Assembly (NCBI RefSeq): GCF_900215205.1
Contig: NZ_OBDY01000015.1
Location: 83,324 to 147,323 of the forward strand
Length of the DNA stretch: 64,000 bases
Source: Paractinoplanes atraurantiacus
GTDB lineage: Bacteria; Actinomycetota; Actinomycetes; Mycobacteriales; Micromonosporaceae
Reading direction: 5' to 3'
The position numbers were made by a program, and so were the translations under genes. Position 1 is the stretch's first letter, and each line of letters starts with the position of its first letter. The notes under the pieces were generated by a model. The model made no database searches and was not told the origin of the DNA. It saw nothing but the letters and a program-made list of their open reading frames with translations. Below, piece by piece: positions 47,203 through 55,881 of the stretch.

Positions 47203-48197
47203 TGCTGCTCGACCCCGGAATGGACCTGACCCTGCGGCCGATGAAGTACCCGCACTTCTTCGACCGGTTCAAGGACGCCATCAAGAACACGTGGACCGTC
47301 GAGGAGGTCGACCTGCACGGCGACCTCGCCGACCTCGCGAAATTGTCGCCCGCCGAGCAGCACCTGGTGTCGCGGCTCGTGGCTTTCTTCGCCACCGGCG
47401 ACACGATCGTGGCCAACAATCTCGTGCTCAACCTCTACCAGCACGTCAACTCGCCGGAAGGCCGCCTTTATCTGTCGCGGCAGCTGTTCGAGGAGGCCGT
47501 GCACGTCCAGTTCTATCTGAACCTGCTCGACACGTATGTGCCCGATCTCGGTGAGCGCACGGCGGCGTTCGCGGCGGTGGAGAACATCCCGTCGATCGCC
47601 CGCAAGGCCGAGTTCTGCTTCAAATGGATCGACTCGGTCTACGAGCTTCGTGAGCTGAAGTCGAAGGAGGATCGGCGCGCGTTCCTGCTCAACGTCATCT
47701 GTTTCGCGGCGTGCATCGAAGGGCTGTTCTTCTACGGCGCTTTCGCGTACGTCTACTTCCTGCGCTCCCGTGGGGTCCTGCAAGGCCTCGCCTCCGGCAC
47801 GAACTGGGTCTTCCGCGACGAGTCGATGCACATGGCCTTCGCGTTCGACGTGGTCGACCAGGTCCGCGCCGAGGAACCCGGCCTGTTCGACGCCGAGATG
47901 GAGAAACAGGTCACCGCGATGCTCGAAGAGGCCGTCGAGTGCGAGGTGCAGTTCGCCGAGGACCTGCTCGAACAGGGTGTCTCCGGCATGTCCCTGAGCG
48001 ACATGCGCGAATATCTCCAGCACGTCGCCGACCGGCGCCTGGCCGCATTGGGCATCGCACCCCGATACGGCAGCGGGAATCCGTTCGCTTTCATGGAGTT
48101 GCAGGACGTCCAGGAGCTGTCGAACTTCTTCGAGCGCCGCGTCTCGGCCTACCAGGTCGGCGTGACCGGAACCGTCAGCTTCGACGACGACTTCTAG
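47202..48197 (+). CDS. nrdB: Class Ia ribonucleotide reductase, beta subunit
   Basis: A 331-residue diiron subunit that supplies the radical for NrdA. Iron ligands and radical neighbourhood: Asp in FFATGDTIVANN, Glu/His in LFEEAVHVQFY, Glu/His in RDESMHMAFAF. The C-terminus is acidic and aromatic (SFDDDF), as needed for docking to the alpha subunit. The ATG shares one base with the nrdA stop, so the pair is translationally coupled under the riboswitch. Its 3' end overlaps the convergent ABC ATPase gene by 23 bp. Confidence 0.95.
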   Translation: MLLDPGMDLTLRPMKYPHFFDRFKDAIKNTWTVEEVDLHGDLADLAKLSPAEQHLVSRLVAFFATGDTIVANNLVLNLYQHVNSPEGRLYLSRQLFEEAVHVQFYLNLLDTYVPDLGERTAAFAAVENIPSIARKAEFCFKWIDSVYELRELKSKEDRRAFLLNVICFAACIEGLFFYGAFAYVYFLRSRGVLQGLASGTNWVFRDESMHMAFAFDVVDQVRAEEPGLFDAEMEKQVTAMLEEAVECEVQFAEDLLEQGVSGMSLSDMREYLQHVADRRLAALGIAPRYGSGNPFAFMELQDVQELSNFFERRVSAYQVGVTGTVSFDDDF

Positions 48198-48975
48198 GCT
48201 CGGGCAGCACGAGTGGGGTTCCGGTCGTCGGGTCGGTGATGACGCGGGCCCGTACGCCGAAGACCTTGTCGACCAGCGCGGCGTCGACGATCTCGGCGGG
48301 CGGGCCCTGTGCGAGCAGGGCGCCGTCGCGCATGGCGACGATCTCGTGGGCGTAGCGGCAGGCCATGTTGAGGTCGTGCAGCACGGCGACGACCGTGCGG
48401 CCGGCGGTGTTGAGGTCGGCCAGAAGGTCGAGCACCTCGAGCTGGTGGGCCAGGTCGAGGAAGGTGGTCGGCTCGTCGAGCAGCAGCAGGCCGGTCTCCT
48501 GGGCCAGCACCAGGGCGATCCACACCCGCTGCCGCTGGCCGCCGGAAAGCTCGTCGACCGGGCGGTGTTCGAGGTCGGCGACGCCGGTGGCGGCGAGCGC
48601 GGCCGCGACCGCCTTCTCGTCGTCCGCGGACCACTGCCGCAGCCAGCGCTGGTGCGGGTGGCGGCCGCGGGCGACCAGGTCGCCGACGCTGATGCCGTCG
48701 GGGGCGATGGGCTGCTGCGGCAGCACGCCGATGCGGGCCGCGACCTCCCGCGTGGACAGGCGGTGGATGTCGGCGCCGTCGAGCAGCACCGTTCCGGCGG
48801 CCGGGCGCAGCAGCCGGGCCAGGCCGCGCAGCAGCGTGGACTTGCCGCAGGCGTTCGGCCCCACGATCGCGGTGATCCGGCCGGGCGCCACGGCCAGGTC
48901 GAGGCCGGTCACGACCGTACGGCCCTCGTAGCCCAGGCCGAGTCCCGCCGCACGCAAGTCAGTCATCCTGGTCAT
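48175..48975 (-). CDS. Corrinoid/siderophore-type ABC importer, ATPase subunit
   Basis: A 266-residue ABC ATPase. Walker A AIVGPNACGKSTLLRGL (with Ala-Cys in the loop), Q-loop VLPQQPIAPDG, signature ELSGGQRQRVWIALVL, Walker B LLLLDEPTTFLD and switch His VAVLHDLNMAC are present. It is the last gene of the riboswitch-controlled operon binding protein - permease - permease - ATPase. A second in-frame ATG three codons later is an alternative start. The 45-bp gap before it holds a 49-bp-offset direct duplication of the permease 3' end. Confidence 0.93.
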   Translation of the reverse strand: MTRMTDLRAAGLGLGYEGRTVVTGLDLAVAPGRITAIVGPNACGKSTLLRGLARLLRPAAGTVLLDGADIHRLSTREVAARIGVLPQQPIAPDGISVGDLVARGRHPHQRWLRQWSADDEKAVAAALAATGVADLEHRPVDELSGGQRQRVWIALVLAQETGLLLLDEPTTFLDLAHQLEVLDLLADLNTAGRTVVAVLHDLNMACRYAHEIVAMRDGALLAQGPPAEIVDAALVDKVFGVRARVITDPTTGTPLVLPEPRSRRRS

Positions 48976-49066
48976 CCGGCTCTCCCGATGCGGTTGGCTC
49001 CGGCCGGCAGCCCGACTCCGTCATCCCGTCCTCCCGATGCGGTTGGCTCGCGCCAGCAGCCAGACT
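48971..49066 (-). repeat. Imperfect ~47-bp tandem duplication of the permease 3' end
   Basis: Two copies, 48971-49017 and 49020-49066, share a core of 19 identical bases (CTCCCGATGCGGTTGGCTC at 48982 and 49031) and flanking similarity. The right copy encodes the permease C-terminus RANRIGRTG and stop; the left repeats it, and its GGATGAC supplies the ATPase start. Offset 49 bp is not a multiple of three. Confidence 0.8.
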
Positions 49067-50019
49067 AGGAAGGGCGCCCCGAGCACGGTCGTCAGCACGC
49101 CGACCGGCAGCTCGGCTGGGGCGAGGACCCGGCGGGCGGCCAGGTCGGCCAGGGACAGCAGGGCGGCGCCCACGGCGGCCGAGGAGACCAGGGCGAGCCC
49201 GCGCTCGCGGACGAGCCGGCGGGCGATCTGCGGTGCGGCCAGGGCGACGAACGCGATCGGCCCGGCCGCCGCCGTCGCCACCGCGGCCAGGGCGACCGCC
49301 GTCAGCAGCAAGGCCGCCCGCGCCCGCTCAACGCGCACGCCCAGCGCGAGGGCCAGGTCGTCGCCCAGCTCCAAGGCCCGGAGCGGCGCGGCCAGCCTCA
49401 GCGCCACCGGAAGCAGCACCACCACCGCGATCACGACCGGCAGGACCTGTGACCAGGAACGACCGGCGAGGCTGCCGGTCAGCCAGATGGACGCCTGCTC
49501 GGCGGTGTAGATGTTCGCGGTGTTGAGCAGATAGGCGGTCACCGAGGTGAGCATGGCGGTGACGCCGATGCCGACCAGGACGAGCCGATATCCGGTGACG
49601 CCGCGGCGCCGCGACAGCAGGTAGATCGCGGCCGCGGTGGCCGCGGCCCCGGCCAGCGCGCCGAACGCCACGGTCTGCGGGCCGGCGGCCAGCACGACGA
49701 TGAGAAAGACGGCGACCGCGGCCGCCCCGGCGTTGATGCCGATGATGTCCGGGCTGGCCAGCGGGTTGCGGACGACCCGCTGCACGATCGCCCCGGAGAG
49801 CCCGAAGGCGGTGCCGACGGCGATCGCGCCGAGCGCCCGGGGCAGGCGAAGGTCGAGGACCACATACGCACTGCGCCGGGTAGCGCCGTCGCCACCGGCG
49901 AGGACGGTGAGCACGTCGGACAACGGCATCGGATAGTCGCCCCGGGTCAGCGAGACGAGCAGGGCGGTCAGCGCCACGAGCAGCGCGGCAACGGTGACCG
50001 CGACCGCCCGCCGGTCCAT
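49021..50019 (-). CDS. Corrinoid/siderophore-type ABC importer, permease B
   Basis: A 332-residue FecCD-family permease with about nine to ten helices. RLPRALGAIAVGTAFGLSGA, NPLASPDIIGINAGAAAV and GPIAFVALAAPQIARRLV match the family landmarks. The ATG at 50019 is preceded by GAGGGGC; a GTG at 50031 overlapping the previous stop (GTGA) is an alternative. It pairs with the permease at 50028-50993, implying a heterodimer as in FepD/FepG, unlike the classic homodimeric BtuC. Confidence 0.92.
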   Translation of the reverse strand: MDRRAVAVTVAALLVALTALLVSLTRGDYPMPLSDVLTVLAGGDGATRRSAYVVLDLRLPRALGAIAVGTAFGLSGAIVQRVVRNPLASPDIIGINAGAAAVAVFLIVVLAAGPQTVAFGALAGAAATAAAIYLLSRRRGVTGYRLVLVGIGVTAMLTSVTAYLLNTANIYTAEQASIWLTGSLAGRSWSQVLPVVIAVVVLLPVALRLAAPLRALELGDDLALALGVRVERARAALLLTAVALAAVATAAAGPIAFVALAAPQIARRLVRERGLALVSSAAVGAALLSLADLAARRVLAPAELPVGVLTTVLGAPFLVWLLARANRIGRTG

Positions 50020-50027
50020 GCGGCCCC

Positions 50028-50993
50028 TCACAGCTCGGCCAGCTTGCGGCGGCGTACCAGGGCCACGAAGAACGGCGCCCCGGCGATCGCGGTGACGATG
50101 CCGGCCTGGAGCTCCTGAGGTCTCGCCACGACACGGCCGAGCACGTCGGCCGCGAGCAGGACGATCGGGGCGAGGACGGCCGCGTACGGCAGCAGCCACC
50201 GATGGGCGGGACCGACCAGCGCCCGCGCCATGTGCGGCACGGTCAGCCCGACGAAAGCGATCGGCCCGGCCAGCGCCACCGCCGTGCCGGTGAGCACGAC
50301 GGCGGCCAGGGCGGCGGTGGCCCGGCCCACCATCAGGCCCTGCCCGAGCGCGCGCGCCATGTCGTCGCCCAGGGCCAGCGCGTCGAGCGCCCGGGCCGAC
50401 ACGGCGGCCAGCACCGCGCCCACGGCCAGGAACGGCAGCGCGGTACGGATCACCGAGGTGTCGGCCGAGGTCAGGGCGCCCACCGACCAATAGCGGTAGG
50501 CGTTGAAGGTGTTGATGTCGAGCAGCGTGAGCGCGGTGGTCAGGCCGCCCAGGAACGCGGTCGCGGCCGCTCCCGCGAGCGCCAGTTTGACCGGCGTGGC
50601 GCCACCCCGTCCGTACGAGCCGAGGGCGTAGACCCCGAAGCCGGCCAGCGCGGCGCCGGCGAAGGAGAACCAGACCCAGCCGCCGAAGCCGTGCACGCCG
50701 AAGACCGTGATGCCGAGGACCACGGTCAGCGCCGCCCCGGCGTTCACGCCCAGCACCTCGGGACCGGCCAGCGCGTTGCGGGTCAGCCCTTGCAGCAGCA
50801 CGCCGGAGACGCCGAGCGCGGCCCCCGCCAGGAGGCCGGCCAGGGTACGCGGCACCCGCAGGTACTCGACGATCCGCTGCACGTCCGAGCCGTCCGGGTG
50901 AAGCCAGGTGCCGAGCGCCGTCCGTACGCCGATGGCCTGATTTCCCAGCAGCACGGAACCGGCCGTGGCCGCCGCCAGCACGGCGACGGCCAC
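50028..50993 (-). CDS. Corrinoid/siderophore-type ABC importer, permease A
   Basis: A permease of at least 321 residues with the FecCD landmarks RVPRTLAGLLAGAALGVSGV, NALAGPEVLGVNAGAAL and GPIAFVGLTVPHMARALVG. The GTG at 50993 begins in the middle of the first hydrophobic helix. A CTG at 51020, overlapping the binding-protein stop as CTGA, would add SRRALGLAV and give the expected basic N-terminus, so a rare CTG start is likely in practice. Second gene of the riboswitch operon. Confidence 0.9.
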   Translation of the reverse strand: MAVAVLAAATAGSVLLGNQAIGVRTALGTWLHPDGSDVQRIVEYLRVPRTLAGLLAGAALGVSGVLLQGLTRNALAGPEVLGVNAGAALTVVLGITVFGVHGFGGWVWFSFAGAALAGFGVYALGSYGRGGATPVKLALAGAAATAFLGGLTTALTLLDINTFNAYRYWSVGALTSADTSVIRTALPFLAVGAVLAAVSARALDALALGDDMARALGQGLMVGRATAALAAVVLTGTAVALAGPIAFVGLTVPHMARALVGPAHRWLLPYAAVLAPIVLLAADVLGRVVARPQELQAGIVTAIAGAPFFVALVRRRKLAEL

Positions 50994-51016
50994 GGCCAGG
51001 CCCAGGGCGCGCCGGC

Positions 51017-52039
51017 TCAGAACTTCTCCGGGTGCAGGAGTTTCGCCAGGCGGGCGACCGCGTCGGCGTTCCGTACGCCCGGGGTGACCTCGGCGAACGT
51101 GACCGCGTAGATCCGGCCGTCGCGCACGGCGGGCACGTTGGCCAGAGCCGGATCCTTCCTCAGCCCGTCGATGACCTCCTGCGCCCCGGACGGGCCGACG
51201 CCGGCCCCGCAGCAGGCCGGCACGACGATCACGTCGGGCCTGCGCTTGATGAGCTCCTCGGTGCCGATCCGGGTGAGCCGGCCGGGCACGTCGCCGAACG
51301 CCTGCGTGCCGCCGGCCTTCTCGATGATGGTGGTGGCGACGTCACCGGTGCCGAAGACGCGCAGCTCGCCGCCGCCGGGCCGGTTGAGCATGGCGACCCG
51401 CGGCCTGGTCACGCCGGCGAGCTTGCTCTCGGTGCCGGCGACGGTCTTCTTCATCTTCTCGACCAGCGCCCGGGCCTCGGCCGTCTTGCCGAGCACACGG
51501 CCCAGATCGGTGAGGTCGCCGTAGACGCTGTCGAGCGAGACGTCGTTGCCGGCCAGGTCCTTCTGGTCCTTGCCGTCGGCCGACGGGCAGTACTGGGTGA
51601 ACAGGTACGACCCGATGCCGATCTTGTTCAGCTCGGCCCGGGTGCCGAGGCCCTCGGCGGTGTACGCGCCGGTGAACCCGGAGACGACGAAGTCGGGGTC
51701 GAGCCGGAGCACCTCCTCGCGGCTCGGGTACTCCTCGGGGTAGTAGGAGGCCGCCGTGAACTGCGCGGCGTACTCGGGCAGCAGCTGATTGTCGAGGTAG
51801 GCCGCGCCGACCACCTTGTCGCCGGCGCCGAGCGCGTACACCGCCTCGATGGCGTTGTGGAACGCGGCGAAAACGCGCGCCGGCGGGGTACCGGTGGGCA
51901 CCTCGACCCCGCAGTTCGGGATCGACGGGCCGGCCGGCTTGCCCGAAGCCTCGGACGCGCCACCACAGCCGGCGAGAAGACCCACAGCCAGGACGGCCGC
52001 GAGCCAGGACAGAGGGGACCGTAGAGCGCGCACGCGCAT
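51017..52039 (-). CDS. Corrinoid/siderophore-type ABC importer, substrate-binding lipoprotein
   Basis: A 340-residue lipoprotein: signal LSWLAAVLAVGLLAGCGG with a lipobox Cys, then a BtuF/FhuD-like fold (AIEAVYALGAGDKVVGAAYL, PDFVVSGFTGAYT, RRPDVIVVPACCGAG). It lies directly downstream of a cobalamin riboswitch, so corrinoid (B12, cobinamide) uptake is the best guess, though some such systems carry siderophores. The ATG at 52039 was chosen from the signal peptide and a GGAAGG ribosome binding site. It shares an NCGVEV stretch with the binding protein at 41178-42104. First gene of the four-gene importer operon. Confidence 0.9.
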   Translation of the reverse strand: MRVRALRSPLSWLAAVLAVGLLAGCGGASEASGKPAGPSIPNCGVEVPTGTPPARVFAAFHNAIEAVYALGAGDKVVGAAYLDNQLLPEYAAQFTAASYYPEEYPSREEVLRLDPDFVVSGFTGAYTAEGLGTRAELNKIGIGSYLFTQYCPSADGKDQKDLAGNDVSLDSVYGDLTDLGRVLGKTAEARALVEKMKKTVAGTESKLAGVTRPRVAMLNRPGGGELRVFGTGDVATTIIEKAGGTQAFGDVPGRLTRIGTEELIKRRPDVIVVPACCGAGVGPSGAQEVIDGLRKDPALANVPAVRDGRIYAVTFAEVTPGVRNADAVARLAKLLHPEKF

Positions 52040-52082
52040 CGGGACCGCCTTCCAGCACCTCGTGGACGGGTCGTTGCGGTGC

Positions 52083-52232
52083 CGTGGCCGGTCTCCTGGC
52101 TGACGGGTGGTGCTCCGGCGGCCGGCCTTCCCAGGCTCACGCCCAGTGACCTCGCGGTGGCCTCCGGCATCCCGATCACAGTGGCGAGGGCCGCGCCGGC
52201 TTCGAACCGGCTTCCCGAGCACCACGGCCCGA
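52083..52232 (-). promoter_or_regulatory. Cobalamin riboswitch upstream of the importer operon
   Basis: Read on the minus strand, cobalamin aptamer elements occur in order: GGTGCTCGGGAAGCCGG, TTCGAAGCCGGCGCGG, CCCTCGCCACTGTGA, ACTGGGCGTGAGCCTGGGAA, and the B12 box AGCCAGGAGACCGGCC close to 52086-52101. It ends about 45 bp before the binding-protein ATG, so B12 should repress importer expression. Boundaries are approximate. Confidence 0.9.
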
Positions 52233-52275
52233 CCACCATAGCCGAGCGGCACGCCACCATGATCAACAGGGCGGG

Positions 52276-53304
52276 TCAGTCCAGGATCTGGAGGAGCTCG
52301 TCGCGGTCTCCGGTGCAGCGGACACGGCCGCGGGCGCCGTTGACGATGGGCAGGTAGGGCGGCACATGGCCGCACTCGACATCGGCGATGATCGGGACAT
52401 CGAGGCCGCCGAGGGCGTCCAGGACCGCCTCGCGCTGGTCGAGCGAGCCGGTGGGCGGCGCCTCGGTGCGGCCGACAAGAACGGCGTTCGCCGCCTCGAA
52501 GAACCCGGCGAGCCGCATCCCGTGCAGATTTCGGCAGATGGTCGCCGCGTCGTCCCCGGCTGCCTCCACGTAGACCAGCAGCCCCTCGGGTGCCTGCGCC
52601 CGCGCGAACGACGCGACGTCGCCGTAGGGAGTCCCCATCAGGTTGCACAGGGTCTCGATGCAGCCACCGATCAGCCGGCCCTCGACCTCCACGTCGTCAT
52701 CGCCGTCCAGCCGGGTCCATCGACCCGGGGCGTCGAGAATGAACTCGCTCACGTCCGGACTCGTCCGGTAGTCGACCCACCCGGTGGAGCGGTAGCGACC
52801 CGGCGAGGTCTGCGAGAAGGTCGTTCCCGGCGGCATCGTGACGATGTCGAGCCAGGTCAGCAGCCCGTGCGGCGCGCGGTACGGCGTGTCCATCAGGTTG
52901 TTGCCGTGCACGGTCGCCATCCCGGTCAGCAGCGTCAACGGCGTGATGACCGTCGACATGTCCGAGAAGCCGACGATCCAGGTCGGGTCGGCCGCCCGCA
53001 GCGCGTCCCAGTCGAGCAGCGGCAGCAGGTCGATCGCCGTCTCACCGCCCCAGGGCGGCACGACGGCCTTGATGCCGGGGTCGGTGAGCATGCCGGTCAG
53101 CTCACGGGCCCGGTCGGCGGCCGGAGCGCTGACGTGCCCGGCGCCGTCCATGCAGTCACCGACCACGACCTCGTACCCGCGCTCCTCCACGGTTCGAATC
53201 GCCACGTCGAGGCGGTCTTTGAGGCTCTCGCCGACACCTTGGGACGGAGCCGTGACACCGATGCGGTCACCGGGGCGCAGTGGAGCTGGGTATCGGATGG
53301 ACAT
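52276..53304 (-). CDS. S66-family peptidase (LD-carboxypeptidase/MccF-like)
   Basis: A 342-residue serine peptidase. N-terminus PAPLRPGDRIGVTAPSQGV, the catalytic Ser in WIVGFSDMSTV, a Glu in the EVEGRLIGGC region and the His in DVECGHVPPYLP match the S66 family. Members either cleave the L,D bond in murein peptides (LdcA) or detoxify peptidyl-nucleotide antibiotics such as microcin C (MccF). The ATG at 53304 begins the MSIRYPAPLRPG segment. Which role applies cannot be read from sequence; no microcin-like genes are nearby. Confidence 0.88.
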   Translation of the reverse strand: MSIRYPAPLRPGDRIGVTAPSQGVGESLKDRLDVAIRTVEERGYEVVVGDCMDGAGHVSAPAADRARELTGMLTDPGIKAVVPPWGGETAIDLLPLLDWDALRAADPTWIVGFSDMSTVITPLTLLTGMATVHGNNLMDTPYRAPHGLLTWLDIVTMPPGTTFSQTSPGRYRSTGWVDYRTSPDVSEFILDAPGRWTRLDGDDDVEVEGRLIGGCIETLCNLMGTPYGDVASFARAQAPEGLLVYVEAAGDDAATICRNLHGMRLAGFFEAANAVLVGRTEAPPTGSLDQREAVLDALGGLDVPIIADVECGHVPPYLPIVNGARGRVRCTGDRDELLQILD

Positions 53305-53359
53305 CCGGTCATTCTCGGCAATCGTCCACAGGGCCGCCACCCGATACCCGGCGCGAGCG

Positions 53360-54787
53360 TCAGCGGCCGGCCGGGGCCGGGGAGACCGGTACCGGCGGTG
53401 GCTGCCGGCGGCTGCGGACAGCGCCGACGGCGAGGTCGAAGAGCAGGAACGCGGCCAGCGGGATGCCGAACAACGGGACCACCCAGCCCAGGGCGATGAC
53501 CACGGGGACGCCGACCACGATGCCCCACGAAGGGATCTGCTGCCACGCGCCCCGGGTGCCGAGCGGGGCGGCGACCGGGGCCCGGCGGTCGACCCGGGTC
53601 GGGCGGCGCTGCCACCACATGCGGTAGCCCCAGACGATGACGCAGATGAGGCCGATCGCCAGCGCGGCCAACAGGATCTGGTTGGGCAGGCCGAACAACA
53701 GTCCCATGTGGGCGCCCACGCCCCAGGACGTGAGCTTGGCCAGCAGCGGCCAGTCCGCGAAGTCGACGCGGTCGGTCACCGTGCCCGCGGCGGCGTCGAT
53801 GGCGACGCTGTCGTGAGCCACCGGCCACAGATCGCGCTCCTGGGTCACCGACCACGCGGTGGCGCTGTCGGGCGGCACCGTGACCGTGACCGGGCCGGTG
53901 ATCCCGTTGTCCCGGGCCACTTTCACGACGCCGTCGATCGCGGCCGGATCGGCCGTGGTGGGGCCGGCCGTGCCGCCGCCGTGATGGCCGCCGCCCTCGG
54001 CGGGTGCGCCGGTGACGGAGGTGGTCACCGAGGGACGGCTGCCGCTGAGCGCGTCGACCGCGGCGCCGAAATTGGCGCCGGCGTACCGGGACCAGGTCAG
54101 GCCGGTCACCGACAGGATCAGCAGGCCCAGCGCCAGCCACACTCCGGTGGCCGCGTGCCAGCCCCGGGTGCGGCGCACGCCTTTGCGGGCCGACAGATCG
54201 GGGCGCAGCATGCGCTTGCCGCGCTGGCGGCGCCACCACAACGCGAGGCCGCCGAGCACGATGACACCCAGCCAGCTCGCCGCGAACTCCGAATAGTGCC
54301 GCCCCACCACGCCGAGATGGAGGTTGCGGTGCATGTCGTCGAGCCACGTGCGCACGGGTGTGTAGGAGAACCACGTCGTCAGCTGGCCGGTGACCTCGCC
54401 CGAATACTGATTCACATAGACCGTCCGCTGGTGCTCCTCGTCCAGCGAGGCCAAGGTGAAGTCGACCTGTGTGGTCGTCGAGCCCTCACCCGGCTGTACA
54501 GCCGCAAGAATGCCGTTGGGAACGGCGGCCTGAGCCGCGGCGACCTGGGTGGCGAGAGGCTGCGGGGCGCCGCTTGGGTCGACGGTCAGCTCGTCGGCGT
54601 AGACGATGCGGTCGAGCTGGGGCGAGAAGACGTAGGCGAGGCCGGTCAGCGCGGCCACGAGCAGGAACGGCGCGACCAGGATGCCCGCGTAGAAGTGCAG
54701 GCGCAGCAGCAGCGGGCCGAAGCTCCGCTTCTCGGCCGGGCGGGACGGGGACAAAGACGGTGCTGAGGGCGGCGCGGCGGTGGACAT
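53360..54787 (-). CDS. PepSY-domain membrane protein (PiuB-like)
   Basis: A 475-residue membrane protein of the PepSY-associated TM family. Helices: LLLRLHFYAGILVAPFLLVA near residue 30, SWLGVIVLGGLALWW, GVWLALGLLILSVTGL, ILLAALAIGLICVIVWGYRM and a C-terminal pair. PepSY regions lie between (VYVNQYSGEV; VAIDAAAGTV), and a GGGHHGGG loop could bind metal. Relatives are linked to iron or heme handling and flavin-dependent reduction. It sits next to the copper/oxidase operon, divergent from a small hypothetical gene. The ATG at 54787 was chosen; an in-frame start 17 codons earlier is less likely. Confidence 0.85.
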   Translation of the reverse strand: MSTAAPPSAPSLSPSRPAEKRSFGPLLLRLHFYAGILVAPFLLVAALTGLAYVFSPQLDRIVYADELTVDPSGAPQPLATQVAAAQAAVPNGILAAVQPGEGSTTTQVDFTLASLDEEHQRTVYVNQYSGEVTGQLTTWFSYTPVRTWLDDMHRNLHLGVVGRHYSEFAASWLGVIVLGGLALWWRRQRGKRMLRPDLSARKGVRRTRGWHAATGVWLALGLLILSVTGLTWSRYAGANFGAAVDALSGSRPSVTTSVTGAPAEGGGHHGGGTAGPTTADPAAIDGVVKVARDNGITGPVTVTVPPDSATAWSVTQERDLWPVAHDSVAIDAAAGTVTDRVDFADWPLLAKLTSWGVGAHMGLLFGLPNQILLAALAIGLICVIVWGYRMWWQRRPTRVDRRAPVAAPLGTRGAWQQIPSWGIVVGVPVVIALGWVVPLFGIPLAAFLLFDLAVGAVRSRRQPPPVPVSPAPAGR

Positions 54788-54898
54788 GCGTTCTCCGTCA
54801 CAGTCGTCAGAGCGTTTGGAGCTTTGGTCGCTCGACACCGCCGGGTAGTTCCCGCCGATTCCGGGAACTCGTCACGCCTCCCCGACGACCATGAGGGC

Positions 54899-55261
54899 GT
54901 GCTTCCTGATCTTTCCGAGTACCGCCTGGACCGCAGCCTCACCGACGCGCCGTTCGAGGGGGTGGCGGTACCGGGCCTGTCGGCCGAGTTCTACCACCGG
55001 CCCGACGGCGACCGCGTGGCGACCGTCGGGCGTTATTCCTGCGCTGGGCGCGACTTTCTGCTTGCTTGGGGGTACGCCGACGAGCCGCACTGCCGGAAGT
55101 CGGCCGTCCACGATGAGACGACCGGCGGCTGGCACCACCCGACCGACGGCTGCCCGACCGTGCGGGTCGAGCGGGCCGGCGGCGAAGTGGTCGGCCTGGC
55201 CGTGCTGACCCCGGCCGGGCAATGGCTTTCTACCGCAGGCGCAACGCGACCTGGAAAGTAG
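54899..55261 (+). CDS. Uncharacterised 120-residue protein
   Basis: I do not recognise this protein. It is soluble, beta-rich and Gly/Asp/His-containing: LSEYRLDRSLTDAPFEGVAV, RVATVGRYSCAGRDFLLAWG, then two Cys (PHCRKS, DGCPTV). It has no signal peptide. The GTG at 54899 gives the neatest N-terminus, but an open frame continues upstream to 54824. Its 3' end overlaps the convergent hypothetical gene by 32 bp, which weakens certainty about one of the two. Confidence 0.5.
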   Translation: MLPDLSEYRLDRSLTDAPFEGVAVPGLSAEFYHRPDGDRVATVGRYSCAGRDFLLAWGYADEPHCRKSAVHDETTGGWHHPTDGCPTVRVERAGGEVVGLAVLTPAGQWLSTAGATRPGK

Positions 55262-55778
55262 CGACGTCGGTCAGCACGTCGAGGGTGGCGGTGTCACCGG
55301 TCAGCGGGGCGGTGGCGATGGCGAGCCGGTCGCCGAGCGGCTGCACGGCCACGGCGACGGTCTCGCCCGAGTCGCCGGTCGCGGTCACCGACCACTTCCG
55401 TACGGCCTCGGTGCCCTCGTCGACACAGAGGTGAAGCAGCGTCGTGGCCCCGCCCGCCGCGATCTCGGGCAGCACGCGCAGGGTGCTTCCACCGTCGGAA
55501 TCGATCAGTGCCTTGCGGGCCGGGCACGGGCCGGCGCCGGCCGCGTGCGGCATCGGGGTGCCCGCGAACAACACGACGGCCGCGGCGATCCACGCGATCA
55601 CGGCCAGGGACATGCCGACGATGAGCCCGCGCAGCGATCCGGCACGCTCGGTGACGCGCCGCCGGACACCCAGGGTCAGTCCGCGCCCCTCGTGCCGCAG
55701 CGTCAGCGGGGAGCGCTCGCCGCCGCCCCGGCGGAGGCAGGCCCGGCCGCTACGGGTCGTCGATGCGTCGTCAGCCAT
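55230..55778 (-). CDS. Uncharacterised single-pass membrane protein
   Basis: A 182-residue protein. Residues ~45-75 form one transmembrane helix (LIVGMSLAVIAWIAAAVVLF), with a basic cytoplasmic N-terminus and an extracytoplasmic C-terminal domain of beta strands (GSTLRVLPEIAAGGATTLLH, LCVDEGTEAVRKWSVTA), containing two Cys that may form a disulfide. No family name comes to mind. It is divergent from the CopD-CtaG operon. Long open reading through the GC-rich region makes the start at 55778 uncertain. Confidence 0.6.
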   Translation of the reverse strand: MADDASTTRSGRACLRRGGGERSPLTLRHEGRGLTLGVRRRVTERAGSLRGLIVGMSLAVIAWIAAAVVLFAGTPMPHAAGAGPCPARKALIDSDGGSTLRVLPEIAAGGATTLLHLCVDEGTEAVRKWSVTATGDSGETVAVAVQPLGDRLAIATAPLTGDTATLDVLTDVATFQVALRLR

Positions 55779-55881
55779 GCCTCACCGCTCTCGATCGGAA
55801 CCTGGAACTGTAGAGGAAGTCGTCCAGCACGCCCCGGAAGTTCCCGGGAACCATCGGGACGGAACTGACGACCACCTCACC

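Noticed and set aside
52195..52215. TTCGAA with flanking stem, recalling a tRNA T-arm
   Set aside because: It belongs to the cobalamin aptamer; no acceptor or anticodon arms are present.
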